A stretch of DNA of 64,000 nucleotides, from NCBI RefSeq assembly GCF_900626285.1, contig NZ_LR131147.1, positions 3,107,581-3,171,580 on the forward strand, given 5' to 3'. The notes beneath the pieces were generated by a model. That model was not told the DNA's origin. It saw only the letters and a list, made by a program, of their open reading frames with translations, and did not search any database. Every line of letters starts with the position of its first letter. The stretch's first letter is position 1. Source of the stretch: Intestinimonas massiliensis (ex Afouda et al. 2020). Lineage in GTDB: Bacteria > Bacillota > Clostridia > Oscillospirales > Oscillospiraceae. Shown in pieces: positions 1-7,837 of the stretch. A program made the position numbers and the translations under genes.

Positions 1-49
1 GCCGTAAACTTGTGTGAAAGCCAGCTGTCGGATCCCCGGTCATGTCAAA

Positions 50-88
50 CAGCCCGCTGGAGTCGTTCGCTCCAGCGGGCTGTTTTTC
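50..88 (+). terminator. Rho-independent terminator
   Basis: A perfect 13-bp stem (CAGCCCGCTGGAG with CTCCAGCGGGCTG) closes a 7-nt loop and is followed by TTTTTCTG. It implies a plus-strand transcript entering from outside the window. Confidence 0.85.
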
Positions 89-183
89 TGTGCCTCCAGA
101 TGCTGTGTTCCTGCTATCCGGCGCTTCTTTCTCAGAATAAAGGGCCAGATAAGTACAAACCGATTTTTTGATTGCTCCGAAGC

Positions 184-232
184 AAAAAGCCGTCTCCTCA
201 GCGCACAGGCATTGAGAAGGCGGCTTTTTTAT
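184..232 (-). terminator. Terminator of the 242-aa membrane protein gene
   Basis: AAGCCGTCTCCTCA pairs imperfectly with TTGAGAAGGCGGCTT. T-runs flank the stem on both strands, so it could act in both directions. It sits 13 bases past the stop codon of the minus-strand gene at 245-973. Confidence 0.65.
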
Positions 233-244
233 AATTTTTTCAGG

Positions 245-973
245 CTAGTCCCAATCACGAAGTTTGTGACAATACTGGGTGCAGAGCTTGTCGGTACATT
301 CGCAGCACTGGAGGGCCGCGTTGGAGTGGTCCCAGAACCGTTCCGGATACATCATGACGCACAGCTCCCACACTAGCCACGCCACGGCGGCCATCAGCAC
401 CAGGGAGTGGGCATAAAAACCGCCCATAAAAATCAGCGGCGAGAACATCATCAGATGGTCCCAGTTGAAGATCCTGCATGTGGTACAGCAGCGGTTCCGC
501 ATAATCAGCCGGAAGGGGCACCAGATCAGCACACAGATCAGGTCACAGACATAAAACAGCACGGAAAACATAAAAAGGATGACCTTGTCTATCACACCGG
601 AACAGTACAGCACCCCAATTCCCGCAATGAGCGCACACCAGAGGATAAACACCTTATACGCCGCCTTGGTGGTGGACACGATGTAACTGCGCAGCGCCTC
701 ATGATTGATTTTTTCCCGTATTGGCCTGAAGCGGTTGGCAAAGAGCTTCTGAGACCCCAGAGGCACCTTGTTCCGGATGGGGATGATCTGGAGGAACATA
801 TCAATGACCCAAATGGCCCACAAGATGTGCAGCGGAGAGAACTTTTTGAAAAAATTCATTCCGTCGAGCACCGTAAAACAGTCTCTCCGGTAAATGCACA
901 TCAACGTGCATATCACAAAAATCAGGCAGCGTCCGATCAGTCGGCCAAAGTAACGCTTTCTTGTTGCAGACAT
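245..973 (-). CDS. Hypothetical multi-pass membrane protein
   Basis: I do not recognise the family. The 242-residue product has about five or six hydrophobic segments (roughly residues 12-30, 45-65, 105-125, 128-150, 172-205) separated by short basic loops. There are several Cys-rich patches, including CCTTC around residue 163 and CCECTDKLC near the C-terminus, which could bind metal or form disulfides. The ATG is preceded by AGAAGGA at good spacing. The gene has its own promoter (1110-1139) and terminator, so it is monocistronic. An integral membrane location is a prediction from hydrophobicity only. Confidence 0.7.
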   Translation of the reverse strand: MSATRKRYFGRLIGRCLIFVICTLMCIYRRDCFTVLDGMNFFKKFSPLHILWAIWVIDMFLQIIPIRNKVPLGSQKLFANRFRPIREKINHEALRSYIVSTTKAAYKVFILWCALIAGIGVLYCSGVIDKVILFMFSVLFYVCDLICVLIWCPFRLIMRNRCCTTCRIFNWDHLMMFSPLIFMGGFYAHSLVLMAAVAWLVWELCVMMYPERFWDHSNAALQCCECTDKLCTQYCHKLRDWD

Positions 974-1109
974 TTTATCCTTCTTTCTGTCTCTATTGTG
1001 ATGCTGCGATCTCCGCTATCGTGACGGGTATATCTGCAACCTGTATAACCGTCAATAGTTTTCGGAGAGGCTGAACAGGGTCCCGTGCAAAAGCGTTTGT
1101 AATATAATT

Positions 1110-1139
1110 AGTATAATACATTTTTATGGTACTGCACAA
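1110..1139 (-). promoter_or_regulatory. Candidate sigma-A promoter
   Basis: On the minus strand TTGTGC and TATACT are separated by 18 bp, about 135 bases upstream of the ATG at 973. The surrounding DNA is AT-rich. Most of the gap 974-1207 is this promoter, its long leader and the terminator of the next gene. Confidence 0.5.
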
Positions 1140-1151
1140 GCCCAAACAGAC

Positions 1152-1190
1152 AAAATCCGGCGGAATCATAGGATTCCACCGGATTTCGTT
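1152..1190 (-). terminator. Terminator of the surface-protein group
   Basis: AAATCCGGYGGAATC arms pair across ATA. On the minus strand the hairpin is followed by TTTTGTCTGTTTGG. It lies just past the stop of the gene at 1208-1780 and closes the minus-strand surface-protein transcript. Confidence 0.75.
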
Positions 1191-1207
1191 TATTTTTTTA
1201 CCCCGTA

Positions 1208-1780
1208 TCAGGCGTAATTCTGGTACAGCGTCATATTCAGATTGATGTTGCCCCGGCTCTGCCAGGTGTCCGGTTCATAGGCCACAATGCGGATCGTCAC
1301 GGGGGTCTCCTGCTCCGTCAGGGGCTGCTCCAGCGTGACCGTGGGCAGATGGGTGTTCTGGCGCAGGACGCCGGTGGAGCCCAGCAGATTCCCGTCTCCG
1401 TCCAGCACCTCGGCCCGGAACCACACCTCATTGTCGGCGGGGTTGGTCAGATAGAGCTCTACAGTCTGCCCGTCATTGGCGGGCACGCCGCAGAGGATCA
1501 CGGAATATCCCTCGTCCACCTGCAGCGTGGAGTAGCCGTATTTCTCGTCCACCTGGGGCGCGCCGGCGACGGCGGCGGTCTCAAAGTCCGGGTGGGTCAG
1601 GGCCGCGGGCTGAAAGTGGAAAAAGGCCCCTACCGCAGCCGCCACCCCTATGACCGCAATGAGCAGATAGACGCCGCCGATCTTCCACGCGCGCTTCTTC
1701 CAGGTCCGGCAGTTTTCCTGTATCCGCTGCGGGCGAAGTTCCGCCGCCGCTCTGGTTTCTGTTGATGTTGTGACAGCCAT
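1208..1780 (-). CDS. Bitopic membrane protein with extracellular beta-rich domain
   Basis: The 190-residue product has a basic N-terminal cytoplasmic stretch (residues 1-33, RTWKKRAWK), one membrane segment (about 35-55) and an exposed domain of about 130 residues, rich in beta-type alternation with motifs such as LTNPADNEVWFRAEV. There is no cleavable signal and no sorting motif. The outer domain has the same general layout as the C-terminal domain of the 477-residue protein at 7838-9271, suggesting remote homology judged by eye. The RBS GGAGGG precedes the ATG. It is the last gene of the minus-strand surface group. Function unknown. Confidence 0.75.
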   Translation of the reverse strand: MAVTTSTETRAAAELRPQRIQENCRTWKKRAWKIGGVYLLIAVIGVAAAVGAFFHFQPAALTHPDFETAAVAGAPQVDEKYGYSTLQVDEGYSVILCGVPANDGQTVELYLTNPADNEVWFRAEVLDGDGNLLGSTGVLRQNTHLPTVTLEQPLTEQETPVTIRIVAYEPDTWQSRGNINLNMTLYQNYA

Positions 1781-1820
1781 AAAGATCCCTCCAATGATAA
1801 GACAAACTCAGGCAGGCGTT

Positions 1821-1892
1821 GGGAACGGAGCGGAGGCTCTCCGCCCTGTTCCCAGCGTCCGCCGGGGGATGGTGGCAGGACGCATCCCCCGG
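1821..1892. other. Two intergenic stem-loops
   Basis: Two hairpins lie between the small secreted protein gene and the bitopic membrane protein gene. One is at 1821-1853 (GGGAACGGAGCGGAG with CTCCGCCCTGTTCCC, mismatched). The other is at 1862-1892 (CCGGGGGAT with ATCCCCCGG, perfect 9 bp). Neither has a T-run, so they are more likely mRNA stabilisers or processing sites than terminators. Confidence 0.5.
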
Positions 1893-1934
1893 GACGCAGG
1901 TATGGGATACCGTGCCGCTCACGCGGCTCATAAC

Positions 1935-2549
1935 TTACTGTCTAGTGACCTTCAGTGTAAATCTGGCAATCTCTGTGGCAGTGGGGTATGCCACCTCGGG
2001 GGTACCGCTTACGGTAACCGTAATATCGCCGGACTTGACAGAACCCACTGCACTGTTGTCATAGGCGGAGTCCAGTAAAAGTTCTTCGGTAACCGCCAGC
2101 GTCACGCCGCTGTCAGAAGAGGTGGGAGCAGCATTTTCAGGCGCTACCTTGATTGCCACATCAGAGTAGTTATTGACCTTAATGACCTGGGTGGCTTCTT
2201 TCCAACTTCCATCATCGTTAGTGGTTTCATATTTCAGTGTCTCGGGATTCCAAATAGTCGTAGCGCTATTGTTCCACGTAAAGGTTACCTCTGTAGTGTT
2301 AAAACTCACCGCATACACATGGGTGGTACCGCCGGTAGAAGAACTCTGCAGCTTGACGGTCACATCCTTGCTGCCAATTTCCGTACCGCTCGTGTCTCCT
2401 GTCCCCGCAGCTTTACCTGCGGTGGAGGTGTTGCCCGCGTTGTCTTCTGTCAGGTGATTCTGGTCGCTGAGATACGCCGCCCCGGCGCTGACGGTCATGG
2501 CACCAGCCAGCATAGCCAGAGCCAGAGTGGTAGCTAAAATTTTCTTCAT
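1935..2549 (-). CDS. Small secreted protein, stand-alone copy of the adhesin C-terminal domain
   Basis: A signal peptide (MKKILATTLALAMLAGAMTV..., cleavage probably after AGA-A) is followed by a beta-rich domain of about 170 residues. It contains IWNPETLKYE, nearly identical to IWNPETLEYE in the C-terminal domain of the adjacent 1732-residue protein. The flanking pattern (a preceding T/V-rich strand, a final strand ending TLKVTRQ versus TITVRVAKTNG) also matches, so the two domains are probably homologous. Start: a TTG lies 18 bases further upstream in frame, but AGGAG sits just ahead of the ATG at 2549, which I chose. The gene begins about 60 bases after the adhesin stop, so the two are probably cotranscribed. 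Role unknown; a matrix or fibre partner is one possibility. Confidence 0.8.
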   Translation of the reverse strand: MKKILATTLALAMLAGAMTVSAGAAYLSDQNHLTEDNAGNTSTAGKAAGTGDTSGTEIGSKDVTVKLQSSSTGGTTHVYAVSFNTTEVTFTWNNSATTIWNPETLKYETTNDDGSWKEATQVIKVNNYSDVAIKVAPENAAPTSSDSGVTLAVTEELLLDSAYDNSAVGSVKSGDITVTVSGTPEVAYPTATEIARFTLKVTRQ

Positions 2550-2609
2550 TTCTTCGTCTCCTTTCAAACAAAATCACTGCTATATTAAACCGGTTCTGCC
2601 ACACCAGGT

Positions 2610-5600
2610 TTAACCATTGGTCTTGGCCACCCGCACGGTGATGGTGCCGGCCTGCGCCGCCTGGGCGGGGAGGGCCACATCCGGCGGAGCCGTGCCCGCC
2701 GCCTGGAGCGTAAACTGCGCCGCCGCCTGACTGTCCAAGGTGCCGCTGAGGGTCTTGGCGGTCTCGCCGGCACTCTCCGTAAAGCCCGCCGGTCCGGTGA
2801 GGCTGCTCAGGGGCAGCAGGCCCCGGAACCCCTCGTCATACTGGAGGGACACCTCCACCTGCACGCTGGCTCCAGGGGAGCGGTTGGTCACGGTGACGGT
2901 CCCCGGCTCCCCCTCCGGCGCAGACACCTGCCACTGGCCGGAGGCGCCGCCCACGCCTTCGTACTCCAACGTCTCCGGGTTCCAGATCAAATCCGGAGGC
3001 GTGTAGGTCAGGGTGAGGGAGGAGGGGGCTTCAATGTCCACGCTGTACTGGGAGATGTTCTGCACCGTCACCAGCAGGTCGCCGTTCTGGGCCGTTCCGC
3101 TCACATGGGGGTCATTTTCCGGCTCATAGATTTTCGGCGTCCCATCGTAGGGCGCAAAGAGAATCACCGGATCTTCCAGGCCTGTGTAGCCGTCCGGCGC
3201 CCGGGTCTCCGTCAGCCGGTAGTAGCCGGCTGGGAGATTTTCAAAAGCCCCGGCCCCGGCGGCGTCCGATGTAATCTGCCGGACGGGGAAGGTCTCATCC
3301 CGGATATAGTTCCCTGCCCCATCGGTAACCAGCTTATAGTCATAGCCCCCTTGAGGGCTGCTCGTGACCGTGGTCTGAAGCCGTTCCAGGGTAAACTCCG
3401 CCCCCGACAGGGGCGTCGCCCCGGTGTCGGTTTTTTGGATATCGAAGGTGGTCACATCCGGGTCCCACACGGCGTAGAGCACCGTGCTCTTTGTGATAGG
3501 CTGGCTGAAATGAAAGCGGTGCTGCTCAAATTCCACCAGATCCACCCGATTGTCCCCGCCCACAAAGGGCCAGCTGTCCGGGTCCGTATCCGTCCACCCG
3601 ATGAAGGAATAGGCGGTGCCGTCCGACAGGACATAAGACGGGTCCGAGGGCTGTGGGACCATCCCACCGTCGGCCACATAGGCCACCCATTGGGGAGCGC
3701 TCTCACTGCCGGCGTTGTAGAACTGCCCGCTGGTGTCCGTCCACGTGCCGTCCCGCAGGTCGAAGGAGACCACCAGCCGCTCCTTCCACTGGGCATACAG
3801 GCTGGCGTCCTCCCGCAGGCCGCCGGGCTGATACCAGGGGGCGTCCTTCAGGGTGTCCGTGGTGTAGGGGGTCCCGCTGCCGTCGGCAGCGGTATTCCAG
3901 CCGGTAAACTCATAGGCCAGCCGCTCCGGCTCCGCGGACGGCACAGTTGCCGCCCCGGGATAGGTGACGGTCTGGGCATAGGACCCGCCGTCGGCCGACG
4001 GGGCCAGGAAGTCCTCCGCCGCCGGCCAGGAGGCGGGAAATTCCCCATTCCCATTGAGATAATAGGTCAGGGTATAGTCCCCGTTTTTCATGTAGATGTG
4101 GAGGACGTTCCGCTCCTCCTGCTGGGTCACCAGCAGGACCTTCTCCGACAGCTCCGTATCCAGCTCCCGGCCCACCATCAGGGCGTCCAGGGGCCCGGTA
4201 TCCTCCAGATACCGGCCGTAGTTCACCGCCAGGTCGGCGGCGGAAAGGGCTCTGCCCAGGGTCTCCGTGGCCTCCAGGGTGAAAAGAGCGTCGTCCCCTT
4301 CCGCCGGGTAGCTCCCGTCGTCTGCCTGGAAGTGGTAAACCACCCGGAAGGGCTCCAGCAGGGTATTGGACACATAATAGATGTAGAGATGGTTCTCCTC
4401 CTCCGCCGCCGAAAGGGTAAAAGTGGTGTTCCAGCTGTCCCGGGGCGTGTAGCCGCCCACCACCACCGCCGCCTCGCTGACGGACGTGGACTGGCTCAGG
4501 GAGGCCTCATCCACGACGACGGTCTTGTCAGCCGCCAGAAACACCGCGTCCGGCGGCGGCGCCGTGCGCCCGTAGTCGATACCCATATCCCGGACATAGT
4601 GGACGTGATAGGTCACTTCACTGGCGATTTTGCTGTAGAAGAAGTCAAAGTAAACCTCCTCACCTTCCGCCACTACTTTCGTCTGCTCGCCAGCATTGGA
4701 GAGATAGCCTTCCGCGGCCCGGGCTTCCTCCGTCACGGAGGAACCCACCGCCACACCGGTGACGTGTTTATCCGCCAGCAGGCGGTAGTAGGTGGTGCCG
4801 TCGATCACCTCCGTCCCCAGCCCGTTTTCCTGCGTCTCCGTAGTGAGGTAGCGCACGGTGTAGTGCCCCGTGTACTCCGTTTTCCAGCGGGCGGTGAGGG
4901 TCAGGTCGGACACCACCAGCTGGGATTCGTCAAAGAGATAGCGCTGCTCGGCGCCGTTCACCTCGTAGCCCCAGTAGTCAAAGGCCAGACTGTAGTCGCT
5001 GTCAGCCCCGTGGCGCTCTTTGACGATCTCACTGGCCTTGGTGCCGCCGGGGATGCCGGAGACCGTATAGATGGTGGTCACTTCTCCGTCCGGCCCGGTC
5101 ACCTGGTCCACAGTATAGGTGTAGCCCAGGGCGGTAAACTGGTTCAGGGAATCCTGGTACAGCTTGCCGCCCGGCACCACCAGCTTCAGGGTAAAGGTGG
5201 GGGCGATCCACTTGGCGTAGAAGTTGACACTGGACACCGGGTTTTCCGTGGACCAGTCCACCGGGAAGGTCAGGTTGGCATCGGTATACCAGCCGCCGAA
5301 GGTATAGGCATTCCCGTAGGAGGAGACATAAGGCGGTTCCGGCATATAGTCGTAGTCGAAGCCGACCAGTTCCTCTGCCAGCGTCTTGTCGGCGATGTAG
5401 TGGAAGTTTACGGTTTTTATCTGCGCAGAGGTCCCATTGGTCAGATTAGCGTTGTTTTCGTGGTAGGTCGCGGTATAATTATCATAGGTATAAAAGAAAT
5501 AGATGTCATTTCCATTGTAACATCCATACTGATAGGACACATTGGCAAAAACGGGAGCACTCTGCGCACTGGCACTATCTTGGGTCATGATGGACATAGG

Positions 5601-7808
5601 AGAACCATATTGGTAAAACCTCCGTCCCTTCACAACTTCAAGGCCGCCGTCTGCCACAATATTGACAGCGGAATACGTTTCATAGTCTGATCCGGTAAAA
5701 CTCATTCCAGATTCTTCTATGCCTGGTATTGCCTCAAAGAAGCAATGATATTTCATTTCAGATCCCGTAAAGTTCCAGTTGTAATAGGCAACTAAGTGGT
5801 GCTCCACGTTTGGGTTTTCCGGATCGATAATCAGATCGGCCGACATCGTGGAGTAGATTCCATTGATAACACTGTTTACTCCAGGATTTTTCTTCGCGTA
5901 GGGACTTAGAGCATGAGTACCCCAACCTAAAAAAGTGCGAAGTCCAAACCATCCACCGCTTCCCATGGTTTCTCGTACAGGCCATCTGTCAGAGATGTAC
6001 TCTCCATATTTAGCCTTGATCCGGTACCATTCTTCGGAGGTATCGGTAATGAAATAGGTTTTTCCACCAATGGTCATCTCAGGCGATCCGCCCAGAGGCA
6101 AGGTCCCTTCTTCGTACCCAGCTTTCCAATCATCGGCTGTTTTTCCAGTGGAGTATCCGCCATCTGCAACATGATAAATCCAAAAACCTTCCCAGCCCAA
6201 ATGGAATGTAAGGGTATACTCCTTACGGGCATAGCCGATGTTAATGGCGGTGCTGCCGTCGCCCTCGGCGGTCTTGAGCGCCCCGTATTGACCCGCGATC
6301 TCCTGGGTTGCGCTGTCAACCCAGGTGAAAGTGAAGTACTCACCGTCCGGAATGTTGGCCGCCTTCATGGCATCCGCCGACAGGTATTGGTCAATGGAAA
6401 TATCCACTTGATCGCTCTCACTTACCCGATAGCCCACCGTCTGGCCGGCGGTCACGGTGATCTTTCGCTCCCCCGACACGGTGAAGCCGTCATCGTTGGC
6501 GTTCTCCAGCCAGTAGACCAGGGTCACCGTGGTGTCCGCCCCTACCCAGTTGGCCTCCAGCGTCAGGTCGTGATCCGGCATGGCGGAAGGCTGCTCCATC
6601 GGGGTTCCATCTTCATTCAGCCAGGTCCAGTTTGCAAACGTATAGCCGGGCCTGGTATGGCCGCCCCCCACAGCCTCCGGAATGGCCTGCCCGAAGCGCA
6701 GCTGCACCGGGTCCACCGCGTTGCCGCCGTTCATCTGGTAGTAGATATAGTGGATGTTCCGGTCATAGCGGAGCTGGATCACGCTGGTGCCGTTGGCATT
6801 GATATTGTAGCTGTCCGCGTCCTCCGACGAGGCTGCCGTCAGGGTGAAGCCCTCGTAGCGGGGCGCCAGATCCAGGTCGTTGAGGCTCACATGGGTGGTC
6901 CCATCCACGCTGCCTGAGGCGGACCCCAGGATAGTGGTATACTGCTCCGGGTTATCCGGGTCCTGTCCCAGATATTCCACCTTGAATGTTACCTTGCCAA
7001 CCAGGGTATAGGTGACGGGGATATTGATCTGCACGTTGCCGTTTTCATCCCGCTGATAGTCCTTCTCCCCCTCGTCCCAGGCCACATAGCCCGCGTCGCG
7101 GCAGCTCTGGAGAAAGGCATCGTCCAACTTCCCGGAAAAAACGCCGTTTCCGATCATTCCATTCAGCTGGGTACTGCCAGCGATCTGGGGGCTCAGCCCC
7201 TCCAGGGACTGAGTTTGGGGCAGTTGGATGGAGATGGTCTCCTCGTAACCGTAGGGCACAGTGGAGGTCTCCGCCGCCACGGTGTTGGATTCGTTGGCGA
7301 ACTGATAGTATAAGTTGACCACATACTGGCTGTCGCTGATATAACGGGCCACGAAAACCGTGTCCCCTGTCACGGTATAGATGTTGTCGCCGGACGCCCC
7401 CTGGGCCACCCAGTCCCGGAAGCTGTATCCCTCCCGCTCCGGGGGATCAGGGATGACATGGGGTCCGTAGGAACCTACCTCTCCGCCGCCGGGGTAGTAC
7501 AGGTACCAGGTACAGTCCTCCCCTGCCGGGACCTGCGCCCCCTCCTGCTTCAGCTCCTCCGCCGTATACAGCTTGGCGCCCTCCGGCACGTCCGAAAAGG
7601 CATATCCGGTCCCGTTCTGGAACTCACTCAGATCATAATTGACGAAACGGACGGTATATCCCCCGCTGGCCAGAGCTGCCGCCGGTATCAGGGACAGCAG
7701 CATACACACACATAGAATCAGTGCCGCCCACCGGCGGGGCTTGCCGGCTCCGCCCGGCGCGGTCCGCTTTTTCATCAGGCGCTTGGGGCGGTAATGAGTT
7801 GGAAACAC
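2610..7808 (-). CDS. Large secreted repeat adhesin (InlB B-repeats, SpaA/Cna-B domain)
   Basis: This 1732-residue surface protein has a signal peptide near residues 25-48. It then carries several Listeria-Bacteroides (InlB B-type) repeats recognisable by G/Y-x-F-x-x-W ... A-x-W spacing, for example near residues 389, 834, 1299 and 1399, and MucBP-like modules around 1010-1290. A SpaA/Cna-B-like domain lies at about 1453-1549 (FDIQKTDTGATPLSGAEFTL ... YRLTETRAPDGYTG). The C-terminal domain of about 125 residues contains IWNPETLEYE and is shared with the neighbouring small secreted protein. No LPXTG motif, SLH domain or terminal membrane anchor is visible, so surface retention is unexplained. 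The GTG start at 7808 has AGGAGG 7 bases upstream. The upstream gene ends 30 bases away, suggesting an operon. Likely role is adhesion or a surface matrix. Confidence 0.85.
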   Translation of the reverse strand: MFPTHYRPKRLMKKRTAPGGAGKPRRWAALILCVCMLLSLIPAAALASGGYTVRFVNYDLSEFQNGTGYAFSDVPEGAKLYTAEELKQEGAQVPAGEDCTWYLYYPGGGEVGSYGPHVIPDPPEREGYSFRDWVAQGASGDNIYTVTGDTVFVARYISDSQYVVNLYYQFANESNTVAAETSTVPYGYEETISIQLPQTQSLEGLSPQIAGSTQLNGMIGNGVFSGKLDDAFLQSCRDAGYVAWDEGEKDYQRDENGNVQINIPVTYTLVGKVTFKVEYLGQDPDNPEQYTTILGSASGSVDGTTHVSLNDLDLAPRYEGFTLTAASSEDADSYNINANGTSVIQLRYDRNIHYIYYQMNGGNAVDPVQLRFGQAIPEAVGGGHTRPGYTFANWTWLNEDGTPMEQPSAMPDHDLTLEANWVGADTTVTLVYWLENANDDGFTVSGERKITVTAGQTVGYRVSESDQVDISIDQYLSADAMKAANIPDGEYFTFTWVDSATQEIAGQYGALKTAEGDGSTAINIGYARKEYTLTFHLGWEGFWIYHVADGGYSTGKTADDWKAGYEEGTLPLGGSPEMTIGGKTYFITDTSEEWYRIKAKYGEYISDRWPVRETMGSGGWFGLRTFLGWGTHALSPYAKKNPGVNSVINGIYSTMSADLIIDPENPNVEHHLVAYYNWNFTGSEMKYHCFFEAIPGIEESGMSFTGSDYETYSAVNIVADGGLEVVKGRRFYQYGSPMSIMTQDSASAQSAPVFANVSYQYGCYNGNDIYFFYTYDNYTATYHENNANLTNGTSAQIKTVNFHYIADKTLAEELVGFDYDYMPEPPYVSSYGNAYTFGGWYTDANLTFPVDWSTENPVSSVNFYAKWIAPTFTLKLVVPGGKLYQDSLNQFTALGYTYTVDQVTGPDGEVTTIYTVSGIPGGTKASEIVKERHGADSDYSLAFDYWGYEVNGAEQRYLFDESQLVVSDLTLTARWKTEYTGHYTVRYLTTETQENGLGTEVIDGTTYYRLLADKHVTGVAVGSSVTEEARAAEGYLSNAGEQTKVVAEGEEVYFDFFYSKIASEVTYHVHYVRDMGIDYGRTAPPPDAVFLAADKTVVVDEASLSQSTSVSEAAVVVGGYTPRDSWNTTFTLSAAEEENHLYIYYVSNTLLEPFRVVYHFQADDGSYPAEGDDALFTLEATETLGRALSAADLAVNYGRYLEDTGPLDALMVGRELDTELSEKVLLVTQQEERNVLHIYMKNGDYTLTYYLNGNGEFPASWPAAEDFLAPSADGGSYAQTVTYPGAATVPSAEPERLAYEFTGWNTAADGSGTPYTTDTLKDAPWYQPGGLREDASLYAQWKERLVVSFDLRDGTWTDTSGQFYNAGSESAPQWVAYVADGGMVPQPSDPSYVLSDGTAYSFIGWTDTDPDSWPFVGGDNRVDLVEFEQHRFHFSQPITKSTVLYAVWDPDVTTFDIQKTDTGATPLSGAEFTLERLQTTVTSSPQGGYDYKLVTDGAGNYIRDETFPVRQITSDAAGAGAFENLPAGYYRLTETRAPDGYTGLEDPVILFAPYDGTPKIYEPENDPHVSGTAQNGDLLVTVQNISQYSVDIEAPSSLTLTYTPPDLIWNPETLEYEGVGGASGQWQVSAPEGEPGTVTVTNRSPGASVQVEVSLQYDEGFRGLLPLSSLTGPAGFTESAGETAKTLSGTLDSQAAAQFTLQAAGTAPPDVALPAQAAQAGTITVRVAKTNG

Positions 7809-7837
7809 AGCGGCACCTCCTTCCTCACAGCTGTCAT

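Larger units (their letters stand above)
1..244. other. Left edge, no gene assigned
   Basis: No coding region can be supported here. An open frame ends at a TGA at 15-17, which could be the tail of a gene lying to the left, but five codons are too few to judge. The rest holds two hairpins described separately: a plus-strand terminator at 50-88 and a second one at 184-232 that faces the gene at 245-973. Confidence 0.5.

Noticed and set aside
2610..7808. LPXTG sorting signal in the large adhesin.
   Set aside because: The C-terminus ends in the shared beta domain (TITVRVAKTNG) with no LPXTG, hydrophobic tail or basic end.
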